64,000 bases of DNA from Pilosibacter fragilis (GCF_032490495.1 NZ_JAVYJB010000006.1:186001-250000), one strand, 5' to 3'; shown: positions 7,557 to 17,164, numbered from the stretch's first letter. Numbers and translations are program-made. The notes: generated from the letters alone by a model not told the origin.

Positions 7557-9269
7557 TCACCGAGAACAGTTTCCGGAAACCATCGCTTTACAACGTTTCT
7601 TACAGAAGGCAATTCCGTAAAGAGTGATATCTTTTCGACCATCATTTAAAAGATATTCCTGATAACGCCGGTCATTGATCTGATCCAGCGCCGCCCTGCA
7701 GGCCTGTTCCATATTATTGTAATCCTTCGCATATTTCAGTTCCACAACAATACCTGCATTCGGATCCTCCGTTTCCACGATAATATCCGCAAATCCCTCT
7801 CCCGCCTCAACATTAGATTTCACAAGCCAGTCTGCGTTCCCCGTTAAAATACCCACGAGAAGATTATGGTATGAGATTTCTTTTTTTTCTTCTCCAGTTT
7901 TTATGTCAAAAACACTGATGGAATTGCTCATGATCCGATTAAGATACATCTCAACTCCATCCATATTTCCCTCTTCAAAAGCTTTCCAGAAAGCAGTTAG
8001 CTGCTCCGTATTGCTGAAAATTGATTTTTTAAACCACTCCTGGATCTGCAATTTAAACACTTCACGGATCTCCCGGTTTGGAATCACGAGCCTGTACGCG
8101 CCATCCTCTGTCATCCCTGCCTGCGTGAGATATCCAGTGGTAAATAGAACACTCCAGAGATTTTCGATGCTGTTATCGATCTCATCATATGTGAGATCAA
8201 GACGGAGCATTTTTTCAATTGCATTCCCGGCAATCAACTGTTCGATCTCATTCCGGGTTGTTCTGTTTGCCTTGTCTACAAAGCGCTTTACAAGGTCATT
8301 TCCGCTGGTATCGATCCAGTATGCTTCCGGTCTTGCATTCGGATCGTCCTTGATTCGGTCGATATGATTAGTGACATTCCACGGACAGTACACGTCAACA
8401 TTGCCGAAACGATAACCGTCGTACCATTCCTTCGTTTCCGAAAATCTCGCTTCCAAGTGATAATCTGCGAGAAGTTTCTGTACTTCTTTATCTGTAAAAC
8501 CAAACTGTTCATCAAACCGCGAATCCGTAATCGACAGGATCTTAAAATTATTTAATCCCGTAAAAATACTCTCTTTAGAAACCCTGGGACATCCAGTCAA
8601 TACTGCAAAGGCTAAAGCCTCATTTGTTTTCAGTGCCCTTCCGAACAGCGCCCGGATCAAAGCGACCATCTCCCGATAATAACCATGCTGAAATGCCTTA
8701 TCAAGCGGTACATCATATTCATCGATCAGAATAACCGTCTTCTGATTAAAATGCTTATACAGAAGTTCGGAAAGCGTCTGCAGAGAACCGTACAGTACAT
8801 CATCACTCATCTGATAATGTCCATCTGCAAATGCAGTCAACACTCTATACTTTTCCCTGTCACGATCCGATAAATTTGTGTCCTTTGCCAAAAAAGGAAA
8901 CCGCTCTGCCTCCCTCGCAATGAGTTCGACCATCTGATATTTCGCTGTATCAAAATTCAATCCCTCTGCATTTTTTAATGAAAGAAAGATCACCGGGTAC
9001 TTTCCCATATGTTCAGAACAGATCTTTTCATTGGCACAAATATGGAGTCCGTCAAAAAGCGACCGGTCCGTCCCGATTTCAAAGAAATATTTCAGCATGC
9101 TCATATTGAGTGTTTTTCCAAAACGGCGCGGACGGGTAAATAAATTAACTTCCCCCCAATTCGAAAAGAGCTGCTCGATCAAGCTCGTCTTATCGACATA
9201 GTAGAATCCATTTCGACGGATCTTTTCAAAATTATCGATGCCAACCGGCAGTTTTAAAAATTCATCCAT
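7557..9269 (-). CDS. AAA-like ATPase with C-terminal PD-(D/E)XK nuclease-like domain
   Basis: A 570-residue protein of the family common in Bacteroidetes and Clostridia. The N-terminal block NGFYYVDKTSLIEQLF leads to the Walker A-like FTRPRRFGKT (about residue 45), and a Walker B-like VILIDEYDVPL sits near residue 185. The C-terminal part carries GFADIIVE...VVELKYAK, the D-x-n-ExK core of PD-(D/E)XK nucleases. Family members are often multicopy and of unsettled function; roles in defence or mobile-element biology have been suggested. The gene stands alone between membrane-protein and repair genes. A 170-bp gap follows it without visible features. Confidence 0.75.
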   Translation of the reverse strand: MDEFLKLPVGIDNFEKIRRNGFYYVDKTSLIEQLFSNWGEVNLFTRPRRFGKTLNMSMLKYFFEIGTDRSLFDGLHICANEKICSEHMGKYPVIFLSLKNAEGLNFDTAKYQMVELIAREAERFPFLAKDTNLSDRDREKYRVLTAFADGHYQMSDDVLYGSLQTLSELLYKHFNQKTVILIDEYDVPLDKAFQHGYYREMVALIRALFGRALKTNEALAFAVLTGCPRVSKESIFTGLNNFKILSITDSRFDEQFGFTDKEVQKLLADYHLEARFSETKEWYDGYRFGNVDVYCPWNVTNHIDRIKDDPNARPEAYWIDTSGNDLVKRFVDKANRTTRNEIEQLIAGNAIEKMLRLDLTYDEIDNSIENLWSVLFTTGYLTQAGMTEDGAYRLVIPNREIREVFKLQIQEWFKKSIFSNTEQLTAFWKAFEEGNMDGVEMYLNRIMSNSISVFDIKTGEEKKEISYHNLLVGILTGNADWLVKSNVEAGEGFADIIVETEDPNAGIVVELKYAKDYNNMEQACRAALDQINDRRYQEYLLNDGRKDITLYGIAFCKKRCKAMVSGNCSR

Positions 9270-9359
9270 GATATCAGCTCCTTCCGTTACTTTGCAGCTA
9301 ATTACACTTTATCAGAAATTTATTATGAAAGCAATCGCTATCCATCTTTACAATAGATA

Positions 9360-9398
9360 AAGCTGTCGTTCCGCAAAAAATTGCCGCAACGACAGCCC
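9360..9398 (-). terminator. Hairpin after ogt
   Basis: GCTGTCGTT (9362-9370) and AACGACAGC (9388-9396) form a 9-bp stem downstream of the ogt stop; on the minus strand a short T-rich tract follows. A moderate intrinsic terminator. Confidence 0.5.
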
Positions 9399-9421
9399 TG
9401 CTGTTTATTCATATTTTCCCG

Positions 9422-9958
9422 CTACAGCGCCGTCCCTTTCTTCGGCACAAACATCTCAGACATATCCGTCCGTTCCAGTTTCAGCAGCCCGATCTTCTTC
9501 TCGATTCCGCCCGCATACCCAGTAAGGCTGCCGTTCGTTCCGACCACCCGATGGCACGGAATCAGGATCGAGATTGGATTATGACCGACCGCGCCCCCAA
9601 CAGCCTGGGCAGACATGGTCTTTTTCCCGGACATCTCAGCGACTTTCCTGCCGATCTCCCCGTATGTCATGGTCTTTCCATACGGGATCATAAGCAGGAT
9701 CTTCCATACCTTTTTCTGGAACTCTGAGCCCTCCGGCGCCAGCGGCGGAAGAAACTCCGGTTCTTTCCCGGCAAAATAAAGATCCAGCCACTCTTTCGTC
9801 TGCTTCAAAACAGGCGTCTCCTTATCTTCCGTCTCTTTCTTATCCAATCCAGAAGCAAAGTACTTCTGCCCCTCAAACCAGACTCCTTTTAATACGTCAT
9901 CATCCGCCGCCATATAGATCATTCCAAGCGGTGAATCATAGTGTGATACAAAGATCAT
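9422..9958 (-). CDS. ogt: Methylated-DNA--protein-cysteine methyltransferase
   Basis: A suicide repair enzyme that removes O6-alkyl groups from guanine. The active-site motif IPCHRVVG (cysteine acceptor) and the DNA-binding helix region PYGKTMTYGEIG are present in the expected order. The C-terminal LTGYAGGIEKKIGLLKLE is also canonical. The start MIFVSHYDSPLG is chosen because GGGAGGAACGAGGAT lies upstream; the frame is open 13 codons further. At 178 residues it has the length of Ogt without an Ada domain. It is followed by a hairpin terminator and preceded by an MFS gene on the same strand. Confidence 0.9.
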   Translation of the reverse strand: MIFVSHYDSPLGMIYMAADDDVLKGVWFEGQKYFASGLDKKETEDKETPVLKQTKEWLDLYFAGKEPEFLPPLAPEGSEFQKKVWKILLMIPYGKTMTYGEIGRKVAEMSGKKTMSAQAVGGAVGHNPISILIPCHRVVGTNGSLTGYAGGIEKKIGLLKLERTDMSEMFVPKKGTAL

Positions 9959-10086
9959 ATCCTCGTTCCTCCCAAATATATCCTCTGAAGCAGTCATTCC
10001 GCAGTTTCTTTACCTGTCACATGATTTCCAAGTTTCTGAATCTATCATACCACGTTCCCCCAAAACTTCTTTGCAAAAATGGAAAT

Positions 10087-11310
10087 CTAATTTGCTCTCT
10101 TTCCAAGCCATACAGCCACCCCGAAATGCACCAGACAGACCGCAGCTCCCAATACAAACACCCACTCCGGACCGACAAACTTCCAGACAGCGCCTAAAAG
10201 CCCGGAGACCGTCACTGCCAGCACATGATCCACACTGAGCCCAAACGACAGGTTCTCCATCACGTCCGCCGGAGAGTCGCTGAGTTTTTTCATTAACATC
10301 ACATGGACCGCGTTAAAATGATCTGCGATCATAATAAAAATATATGCCGTGAACGCAAAGATCTGCTCCACTCTCCCCGTAAACACACCTGACGTGATCC
10401 CATGGACCGCCCAGGCTGCATACAGAAAGATCGCCCCGATCGTCACACTCTCCAGAACAAGTCCCTTTTTCACACCATACCGGTCGAGAAATTTTCCGAT
10501 CTGCGGAGCAAACATACTGCTGCCAAAATGCGCCACGATTCCAAGAAGCGCCACCGTATCTGCCCCCATCGCAAGGAGCTCGATAATGATCCACGGTGCA
10601 AACACCAGACGCATCCGTTTCTGGAAACCATAAACCCCCGTAACGATATAATAAGGAATGTATTTCTTCTTAAGCGGCAGTCCTTTTTTCTTCTCATCAT
10701 GCTTCCGCACATCAAGGGCCGGAACCTCTCTTCTCAGTCTCCACAGGAAGAATAACGCCGCCGCAACGACTACAAGTGACACGCAGAACGACGGAACGAC
10801 TGATCTGTCCGCCCGGAACCAGAACGCCCCGTACCGGAATCCGATAAATACAAGCAGCGATGCCGCCATAGATCCCATCGTCGCATATCCCCGATATTTT
10901 CCGAGAAACGTTCCCGTCTTCCCCTCATCCGCGAGATCCATCGCGATCGCATCCCGGACCGGCATGACAATATGATCCCCGAGAGAATAGGTAAACACAA
11001 ACAGCTGCATTAAGAGATATCCCGGAGATAAAAGTCCAAGGACAAACATTCCCACCGCGTACAGGCAGAAGCTGATCATCGCCAACGTCAGATTCCCACA
11101 TCCCGACAGTGCCGCGATCACAAACACTCCCACAACTCCCGGCAGCTCCCTCGGGATCTCCAAAAGCCCCCTCTGCACCGAGTCCACCTGATACACGCCC
11201 TTAAAATAGTTCGAGATAATACTGCCGCCAAATCCGTTCGCAAACGTAAACAGGACGAAAGCGATCAAAAACAGCCGCCTTGCCCTCTCCTTCTTCATCT
11301 GTTCCGCCAT
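10087..11310 (-). CDS. Major facilitator superfamily transporter
   Basis: About 407 residues with around 12 hydrophobic spans. An interdomain basic loop (DVRKHDEKKKGLPLKKKY) near residue 210 separates two halves of about six spans. The start MAEQMKKERARRL is preceded by GGGAGGAAGGTT; a longer open frame to 11,409 lacks a site. No substrate-specific motif is recognised, so it could be drug efflux or metabolite uptake. It is probably a single-gene transcript, with a structured repeat (11,544-11,753) upstream. Confidence 0.75.
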   Translation of the reverse strand: MAEQMKKERARRLFLIAFVLFTFANGFGGSIISNYFKGVYQVDSVQRGLLEIPRELPGVVGVFVIAALSGCGNLTLAMISFCLYAVGMFVLGLLSPGYLLMQLFVFTYSLGDHIVMPVRDAIAMDLADEGKTGTFLGKYRGYATMGSMAASLLVFIGFRYGAFWFRADRSVVPSFCVSLVVVAAALFFLWRLRREVPALDVRKHDEKKKGLPLKKKYIPYYIVTGVYGFQKRMRLVFAPWIIIELLAMGADTVALLGIVAHFGSSMFAPQIGKFLDRYGVKKGLVLESVTIGAIFLYAAWAVHGITSGVFTGRVEQIFAFTAYIFIMIADHFNAVHVMLMKKLSDSPADVMENLSFGLSVDHVLAVTVSGLLGAVWKFVGPEWVFVLGAAVCLVHFGVAVWLGKRAN

Positions 11311-11543
11311 AACCTTCCTCCCATTTAATCTCGTCAATATCCAGCACAGGACTGCCTCTGGACGCGATGACTGATTTTCAAAAACCGAAACAGTACAGTT
11401 TTCCTCCATCCAGACATCTCTTTTTTCTTCGAAAAAACGTTATCTAACCTCAATTATAATACATATCGTTCATATGAACAAGCGTTCTTTTCCACAGTAA
11501 CAACTATATACATCATCCAGATCTATACTTAAATCTTCAATCC

Positions 11544-11753
11544 CCAGCGCAGGTCAGCCTCCGGAACCGGGTGCCTGATTTACAGGCCTGGCTTCCTCTT
11601 GGCTCGCAGGAAAATACGTTGGAGGAAATGGGGCGCTTGTCTGAGCGAAGCGAGTTGCGTCCCATTTTCTCCGCCCTTAGCATTTTTCTGCAAGCATAGA
11701 GGAACCGCCTGGAAATCGACAGCACCAGGAGCCGGAAGCTGACCTGCGCGTAC
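11544..11753. repeat. Structured dispersed element, copy B
   Basis: A 210-bp relative of 5,254-5,470. It shares the core blocks GGCTTCCTCTTGGCTCGC and CTTAGCATTTTTCTGCAAGC nearly base for base. Its outer stem (CAGGTCAGC..CCGG / CCGG..GCTGACCTG) and central stem (AATGGGGCGC / GCGTCCCATT) are different sequences that still pair. The ends CCAGCGC and GCGCGTA are shared. It lies in the 560-bp gap between the MFS gene start and the thi operon end. Confidence 0.6.
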
Positions 11754-11796
11754 TTCCGCCAGGTTGCCCCAACCTCTCTTTTCCTGACTCAGACCA

Positions 11797-11838
11797 TAAA
11801 AATACCGGAACAGCAGTCTCCCCGCCATCCCGGTATTT
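11797..11838 (-). terminator. Terminator of the thiE-to-thiY operon
   Basis: AAATACCGG (11,800-11,808) pairs with CCGGTATTT (11,830-11,838). On the minus strand the stem is followed by TTTTTA. It lies 30 bases after the thiY stop. Confidence 0.7.
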
Positions 11839-11868
11839 CTCAATTCCTATAAGATTTCCCCAAGGAAC

Positions 11869-12948
11869 CTACTCCCCGAGGTCCACCATCACATCAGAAA
11901 CCTCAACCTTCTGATCGATCAATCCACTCTCAAGCATCCAGTCGATGTTCTCCTGCCAGCACTCCTCCGTCTGTGTCAGGAACGGAGCATCCTCCGTCTC
12001 CATAAGCGGCAGCAGAGTCTCACAGGATTTCTCCTCAACGCTCTGTGTCAGCGGGAAATTCTCCTCATTCTGGTTGTTCATGAGGATCGCGAGGCAGCCG
12101 TCCGGATCCTTCTTAAAGTCCTCAAAGCCCTTTGCAGATGCACGTAAAAAGCCCTTTAAGACCTCCGGCTCACTCTCGATCATCTCATTATTTGCGAGGA
12201 ACACTTCCTCATAATAATTCGGAATGCCATATCCATTTGCCATGAAATAATTGACGTCAAAGCCCTCTTCCTCCAGCTGCGGAACCTCATGGTTCACAAG
12301 ACAGCCGATGGTGGCATCCACGTTGCCGGTAGTCATGGAGCTCATCAGGTCAAATCCAACGTCGATCAGATTTACATCTGACGCGTCCGCGCCCACATAC
12401 TCCATCATGGTCTTCACAATAGACTCACTGAGAGCTGTTCCGCCGTATCCAACTGTCTTTCCGACAAGATCGGACGGGCTTGTAATATTCTTATCCTTTA
12501 AAGAAAGTACAATGCTCAACGGAGACTGCACGATCGCGCCGATGGACTTGATCTTCGTTCCCTGATTTGCAACCGCCTGGATCACATCCTGCTGATAATA
12601 CATTCCGATCTCCGCCTTGCCGGCAGCGACAAGTGCCAGCGCGTCATTCGCGTTCGCAGGGAAGCGGACCTTCACATCAAGTCCCTCCTCCGCATAATAT
12701 CCGCGCTCGATGGCGGTGTAAATAAAGGTGTGGATCGCGTTCGGATACCAGTCCAATACCACGTTGACCTCACGGAGATCCTTTTTTTCACCGGAAGCTG
12801 CTGTTGTTTCTGCCGCGCTGCTGTTGTCCGCTGAAGCCGCTGCCGTCGTCTCCGCTGTCTTTGTCTCACTCTTACCGCATCCTGCAAGTACTGTCATACT
12901 GAAAGCCGCAGCCATCGCCGCTGCAGCGATTCTCATTCCTTTTTTCAT
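11869..12948 (-). CDS. thiY: ABC transporter substrate-binding lipoprotein for HMP-type thiamine precursor
   Basis: A 359-residue periplasmic-binding-type lipoprotein of the NMT1/THI5-like family. The start MKKGMRIAAAA has AAAGGAAA upstream, and the lipobox LAGCGKS gives a lipidated cysteine, followed by a low-complexity Ala/Thr/Ser linker. The signature VLDWYPNAIHTFIYTAIERG (about residue 60) is typical of ThiY, which binds formylaminopyrimidine or HMP released from degraded thiamine. It is the last gene of the TPP-riboswitch operon, after the permease and ATPase, and is followed by a terminator. Confidence 0.9.
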   Translation of the reverse strand: MKKGMRIAAAAMAAAFSMTVLAGCGKSETKTAETTAAASADNSSAAETTAASGEKKDLREVNVVLDWYPNAIHTFIYTAIERGYYAEEGLDVKVRFPANANDALALVAAGKAEIGMYYQQDVIQAVANQGTKIKSIGAIVQSPLSIVLSLKDKNITSPSDLVGKTVGYGGTALSESIVKTMMEYVGADASDVNLIDVGFDLMSSMTTGNVDATIGCLVNHEVPQLEEEGFDVNYFMANGYGIPNYYEEVFLANNEMIESEPEVLKGFLRASAKGFEDFKKDPDGCLAILMNNQNEENFPLTQSVEEKSCETLLPLMETEDAPFLTQTEECWQENIDWMLESGLIDQKVEVSDVMVDLGE

Positions 12949-13021
12949 GTCATTTCCTTTCGTTATCAAAATAATTTGTCCTGCTCTTTCACTGGTCAGC
13001 CAGAATTTCATGTTGTGTTTT

Positions 13022-13834
13022 CTACTCATTTCTCCAGTGAATGATCCGTTTTTCAAGCAGTGTGACCACCCAGACAGCCGCCATCGCCGCCACCGATAAC
13101 AATAAGATCGGTGCGAACACTCCGGCTCCATCAAGCTGTGTCATCATCCTCCTGCTGAAGTATCCAAGTCCGCTCTGAGCTCCCAGCCATTCACCGATGG
13201 CCGCTCCGATGATCGATAACGGAACCGCCATCTTGATCGCTGAGAAAAAGCAGGGCAGGACAGCCGGAACCTTTAACTTCATAAAAATCTGGCGTTTATC
13301 CGCGCCAAAGGTGAACAAGAGCTCTTCCATCTCCGTCTTCACCGACTTAAATCCGTCGAATACCGTGATCGTGATCGGGAAAAATGTGATCAGCACCGTC
13401 ACAAGCACCTTGCTCCAGATCGTATATCCGAACCAGAGTACAAAAAGCGGTGCCAGAGCTGTCGTCGGGATCGTCTGGGACGCGATGATAAGCGGATAAA
13501 GTGCCTTTTCCGCTGTCTCGCTGGCATCCATCAGAACGGCCAGACCAAGGCCAAGAATAATGGAGATCAGAAGTCCGATCCCCACCACCGACATCGTTGC
13601 CGGAAGGTGTGCCTTAAATAACGGACCTCTAAGCTCCCAGAGCCGTACCACCACCTGGGTCGGTGACGGCAGGATATACGCCGCGTCGATTCCCATAGCC
13701 GCCGCCTGCCAGAAGATCAGCAGAGCTGCCACCAGAATCGCCGCCGGAAGGTTTGTACTCAGAAAATTATGGGTCTGTCCGCGCGAAGCCCCGGAAGGAA
13801 CCCGCGCATGATCCTTCTTCATCTTCTTACTCAT
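13022..13834 (-). CDS. thiX: ABC transporter permease for HMP-type thiamine precursor
   Basis: A 270-residue permease of the nitrate/sulfonate/taurine-like family with about six spans. The cytoplasmic EAA loop (ELLFTFGADKRQIFMKLKVPAVLP is its region, residues about 170-195) contacts the ATPase. Four bases overlap the thiZ stop, a sign of coupled translation. Together with ThiZ and ThiY it forms the ThiXYZ importer for pyrimidine precursors of thiamine, a system known to be TPP-riboswitch regulated in Firmicutes. Confidence 0.88.
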   Translation of the reverse strand: MSKKMKKDHARVPSGASRGQTHNFLSTNLPAAILVAALLIFWQAAAMGIDAAYILPSPTQVVVRLWELRGPLFKAHLPATMSVVGIGLLISIILGLGLAVLMDASETAEKALYPLIIASQTIPTTALAPLFVLWFGYTIWSKVLVTVLITFFPITITVFDGFKSVKTEMEELLFTFGADKRQIFMKLKVPAVLPCFFSAIKMAVPLSIIGAAIGEWLGAQSGLGYFSRRMMTQLDGAGVFAPILLLSVAAMAAVWVVTLLEKRIIHWRNE

Positions 13835-14583
13835 GACGTCTCCTTCCTCAGCATACCGATCAGCTCCTCCTTCAGGGACAGTATCTCCGGTTTCCGAAGC
13901 TCGTCCCTGGATCTCGGATATTCTGCCGGAACATCAATGGACCGCAGATGGGTGATCGGTGATTCCTCTACAACCAGGATCCGGCTGGACAAAAAGACCG
14001 CTTCCTCCACATCGTGCGTGATAAAAAGGACTGTCTTTTTCTCCCTCTCCCACTGCTCTAAAAGCCATTCCCGCATGGAGATCCTCGTCAGGTAATCGAG
14101 GGCTGAAAATGGCTCATCGAGGAGCAGAAGTTCGGAACCTGTGAGCACCGTTCTCGCAAACGCCGCTCTCTGGCGCATGCCGCCGGAAAGCTCCTTCGGC
14201 TTCTTATCACCCCAGTCCTTAAGACCAACAGATTCCAGCGCCGCGTCCGCTTTCTCTCTCATCTCCGTTTTCGAATATCCGCCCCGGATCTCCATCGGCA
14301 GCAGGAGATTCTCCCTCACGGTCCGCCATGGAAATAAAAGATCCTGCTGCGGCATGTATCCACAGTAGTTTCTCTTCTTCTCAATGGACTCTCCGTCCAC
14401 CAGGATCTCGCCGGAAGCCGGCAGAAGGAGCTTGTTCACAAGCCGGAAGATCGTACTCTTACCACAGCCGGAAGCGCCGATGACGGACACGAATTCCCCG
14501 TCCTGTACCTCGAAGGAAAGGTGGTCAATGATGGAGAAATCTTCCACATCATATTGAAAGCTTACATTGTCAAATTTCAGCAT
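13831..14583 (-). CDS. thiZ: ABC transporter ATP-binding protein of the ThiXYZ system
   Basis: A 250-residue nucleotide-binding subunit with Walker A GASGCGKST (about residue 37), Q-loop YMPQQDLL, ABC signature LSGGMRQR and Walker B LLLLDEPFSALD, then the H-loop FITHDVEEA. The order and spacing are canonical for the NrtD/SsuB-type ATPases that power ThiX-type permeases. It starts just 1 base after the tenA stop and overlaps thiX, so the genes are tightly coupled. Confidence 0.88.
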   Translation of the reverse strand: MLKFDNVSFQYDVEDFSIIDHLSFEVQDGEFVSVIGASGCGKSTIFRLVNKLLLPASGEILVDGESIEKKRNYCGYMPQQDLLFPWRTVRENLLLPMEIRGGYSKTEMREKADAALESVGLKDWGDKKPKELSGGMRQRAAFARTVLTGSELLLLDEPFSALDYLTRISMREWLLEQWEREKKTVLFITHDVEEAVFLSSRILVVEESPITHLRSIDVPAEYPRSRDELRKPEILSLKEELIGMLRKETS

Positions 14584-14584
14584 C

Positions 14585-15247
14585 CTACTGCCTCATTTCC
14601 CATGCCATATCCCAGAATGCCGCCTCGTAGCGGGAGCATGCTGTAAAGATGTCCACGAGATGCTGTTTCCGCTTCTCGGAATAGTCCTCCGTCAGGCGGT
14701 TCATCAGGTCTGCCAGCACCTCATTGTCCTCGTGGTAGGAATCGGACGCATATCCGCTGACCCATTCCCCATAGAACTCATGCTTATCTGCGGCCGGATA
14801 CTCCGCAAGGATCTTCTTCGCGATAAACTCATAGCTCAACGCGCAGGAAAGGATCGCCGCCATGACCTCCGCCTCTCCTTCCTCGTAAGCGACACGAAGC
14901 ATATAAGAGGTATAGGACAGATTATCAAGAGCGACCGGTGTCTGCTCCGCCTCCTCCTTCGCGATTCCGAGTCTCGTCATGTACGCGCGGTGGATATCCA
15001 TCTCACCGTCCAGGATCGAATGGGTATAACCCGCGAACAGGCGCATAGCGTCGAGGTTTTTCGCCTTCGCCGTGCCGATGGAAAATACCTTTGTATAGTC
15101 AAGAAGATACAGATAATCCTGTATCATATAATATTTGAATTTTTCATGATCCAGACTGCCGTCCGCGATTCCCTTTACAAAAGGCGTCTCGTTATAGCCG
15201 TCCCAGATCTCCTTTGTTGCCTCTAAAAGGCGTTCTGTCATCGTCAT
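14585..15247 (-). CDS. tenA: Thiaminase II (aminopyrimidine aminohydrolase)
   Basis: A 220-residue helical TenA/THI-4 family protein. The catalytic cysteine is in ILSCALSYEFIAKKI (about residue 136), and the conserved Y/E residues of the C-terminal helices (YHEDNEVLADLMNRL; CSRYEAAFWDMAWEM) are in place. In Bacillus TenA hydrolyses aminomethyl-pyrimidine to HMP in salvage of base-degraded thiamine. This fits with the ThiXYZ importer next in the operon. It overlaps thiD by 4 bases. Confidence 0.93.
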   Translation of the reverse strand: MTMTERLLEATKEIWDGYNETPFVKGIADGSLDHEKFKYYMIQDYLYLLDYTKVFSIGTAKAKNLDAMRLFAGYTHSILDGEMDIHRAYMTRLGIAKEEAEQTPVALDNLSYTSYMLRVAYEEGEAEVMAAILSCALSYEFIAKKILAEYPAADKHEFYGEWVSGYASDSYHEDNEVLADLMNRLTEDYSEKRKQHLVDIFTACSRYEAAFWDMAWEMRQ

Positions 15248-16056
15248 GCCTGTTCCTCCGCAAATCCTTTTCCGCGAAAATCAAATCCGTGATCCATCGG
15301 TCCGGATCCATGTCCGAGATCCAGCATGGCTGCCAGCGCTCCGGAGATGTAAGCTTTCGCACGTTCCACTGCCGTATCGAGGTCATAACCCTTCGCCAGA
15401 TTGGAAGCGATGGCACTCGATAAGGTGCAGCCGGTTCCGTGGGTGTTCGGGTTGTCGATACGCTTACCGTTGAACCAGCGGTAGCTGCCGTCGCGGTATA
15501 ACAGGTCGTTGGCATCATTCAACTGATGACCGCCCTTACAGAGGACCGCGCAGTGATAGGTCTCACTGATCTGTTTTGCCGCCGCGATCATGTCCTCGGC
15601 GGACTTTACTTCCATCCCTGATAAAACCTCTGTCTCCGGGATATTCGGGGTCAGGACCGCCGCCATCGGAAACAGGTATTCCTTTAATGTGCCGATGGCA
15701 TCGTCGCTGATCAGCTTTGATCCGCTTGTCGCCACCATGACCGGGTCCACAACGATATTTTCTGCTTTGTGTTCATGAAGCTTCTTTGCGATGGACTTGA
15801 TCAGTCCCGCAGAAGAAACCATTCCGATCTTTACCGCGTCCGGACGGATGTCCGTAAATACGCTGTCGATCTCCTGTTCCAGGAATTCCGGTGTTACCTC
15901 GAAAATCCCCTGGACGCCGGTCGTATTCTGGGCCGTCAGTGCTGTGATCGCGCTCATTCCGTATACTCCGTTTGCGATCATCGTCTTTAAATCGGCCTGG
16001 ATGCCGGCGCCTCCGCTGGAATCGCTTCCAGCGATCGTTAATGCTGTCTTCATCAT
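15244..16056 (-). CDS. thiD: Hydroxymethylpyrimidine/phosphomethylpyrimidine kinase
   Basis: A 270-residue ribokinase-fold kinase that phosphorylates HMP to HMP-P and then HMP-PP. The substrate-binding N-terminus TIAGSDSSGGAGIQADLK, the block VDPVMVATSG and the catalytic anion-hole NTHGTGCTLSSAIA are all present. AAGGAG precedes the start. It links salvage by TenA to the coupling step by ThiE in the same operon. A gap of 372 bases without genes separates it from thiE. Confidence 0.95.
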   Translation of the reverse strand: MMKTALTIAGSDSSGGAGIQADLKTMIANGVYGMSAITALTAQNTTGVQGIFEVTPEFLEQEIDSVFTDIRPDAVKIGMVSSAGLIKSIAKKLHEHKAENIVVDPVMVATSGSKLISDDAIGTLKEYLFPMAAVLTPNIPETEVLSGMEVKSAEDMIAAAKQISETYHCAVLCKGGHQLNDANDLLYRDGSYRWFNGKRIDNPNTHGTGCTLSSAIASNLAKGYDLDTAVERAKAYISGALAAMLDLGHGSGPMDHGFDFRGKGFAEEQA

Positions 16057-16342
16057 AAAAACTCCTTTCAGGCATCAATAACTTTTTATTAGGCGACGCA
16101 AGGTGGTGCCCCCAATGTGCCGCCGCGGAAATGTTTTCCGCTTAATCTATTCCAAAACCCAGAGGGAAAATTGCTGCTCTGTGAATTTAGAATTCATATT
16201 TTCAGGCAGGTAGTATTTTTCTTCTGGCTTATTGGCGCGTTTGAATATAATGTTTAAAAAATTATGTTTTTTGAAATTATTGCAACTGTTCAGCAGGTCT
16301 GCGCACTTGCTGCGCTGACCGTAAGAAAACATAGGCTGGAAG

Positions 16343-16414
16343 GCAAAAATCCCATCAGCAAAGCTGATCTGGAATGGATTTTTGCACGTAACTATGAAGG
16401 TACTGAATAGTTAC
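16343..16414. repeat. Two adjacent hairpins in the thiE-thiD gap
   Basis: GCAAAAATCC (16,343-16,352) pairs with GGATTTTTGC (16,376-16,385) around an inner ATCAGC/GCTGAT stem. GTAACTA (16,388-16,394) pairs with TAGTTAC (16,408-16,414). The rest of 16,057-16,428 holds no convincing gene. The hairpins look like dispersed palindromic elements or an mRNA processing/stability region inside the operon. Confidence 0.45.
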
Positions 16415-16428
16415 AACTCTTTTAAGTC

Positions 16429-17064
16429 TTATAAGATTTCTCTTACCGCCTCTTTCAGTTCTCGTGTCGCCTTCTCAATATCCTCTGCCGCAAAGATCGC
16501 GCTGACGACTGCGACGCCATCCACACCGGTTCCCTTAAGGGGCTCTATGCGGTCCTTATTGATCCCGCCGATGGCGACTACCGGGATATCCACCGCCTGA
16601 CAGATCGCAGAAAGCGCCTCCGGTGTCACCGCTGTTGCGTCCTTTTTTGTTCCTGTCGGATACATCGCTCCGACGCCGAGGTAATCCGCCCCGTGCTTTT
16701 TCGCGAGAAGCGCCTGCTCCACATTCTTACAGGAAACACCGATGATCTTATCCGGTCCCAGCTTTTCTCTCACTTTTCCCGCTTCCATATCGCTCTGTCC
16801 CACATGAACGCCGTCCGCGTCCACCTTAAGGGCGATATCCACGTTGTCGTTGATCACAAAGGGAACATGATATTCGGCACAAAGCTTTTTGATCTTCTTC
16901 GCCTCTTCTAAAAACATCTCCTCATCCAGCTCTTTTTCCCTCAGCTGAACAAATGTTGCTCCGCCCTTTAAAGCCTTTTCCACCTGGCTCTCCAGAGTCT
17001 CACCATTTAACCACGCGCGGTCTGTCACCGCGTAGAGCAGCATATCTTCCGGTCTGCAGTTCAT
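16429..17064 (-). CDS. thiE: Thiamine-phosphate synthase
   Basis: A 211-residue TIM-barrel enzyme joining HMP-PP with HET-P to give thiamine phosphate. It shows the pyrophosphate-binding and active-site motifs of the family: FVQLREKE, FVINDNVDIAL, DGVHVGQSDM, YLGVGAMYPTGTKK and VVAIGGI. It is the first gene behind the TPP riboswitch at 17.4-17.5 kb, about 330 bases downstream of the riboswitch terminator. No thiC or thiG lies in the window, so the enzyme probably works on salvaged precursors. Confidence 0.95.
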   Translation of the reverse strand: MNCRPEDMLLYAVTDRAWLNGETLESQVEKALKGGATFVQLREKELDEEMFLEEAKKIKKLCAEYHVPFVINDNVDIALKVDADGVHVGQSDMEAGKVREKLGPDKIIGVSCKNVEQALLAKKHGADYLGVGAMYPTGTKKDATAVTPEALSAICQAVDIPVVAIGGINKDRIEPLKGTGVDGVAVVSAIFAAEDIEKATRELKEAVREIL

Positions 17065-17164
17065 ATCTTACCTCCTAAAAAATCGAAATACGCACCAGAC
17101 ATATTTTTCAAGCCATTCTGCCTTTCAATTTACCTGCCGACCTGTCATCAGCAGATTCTTTCGA

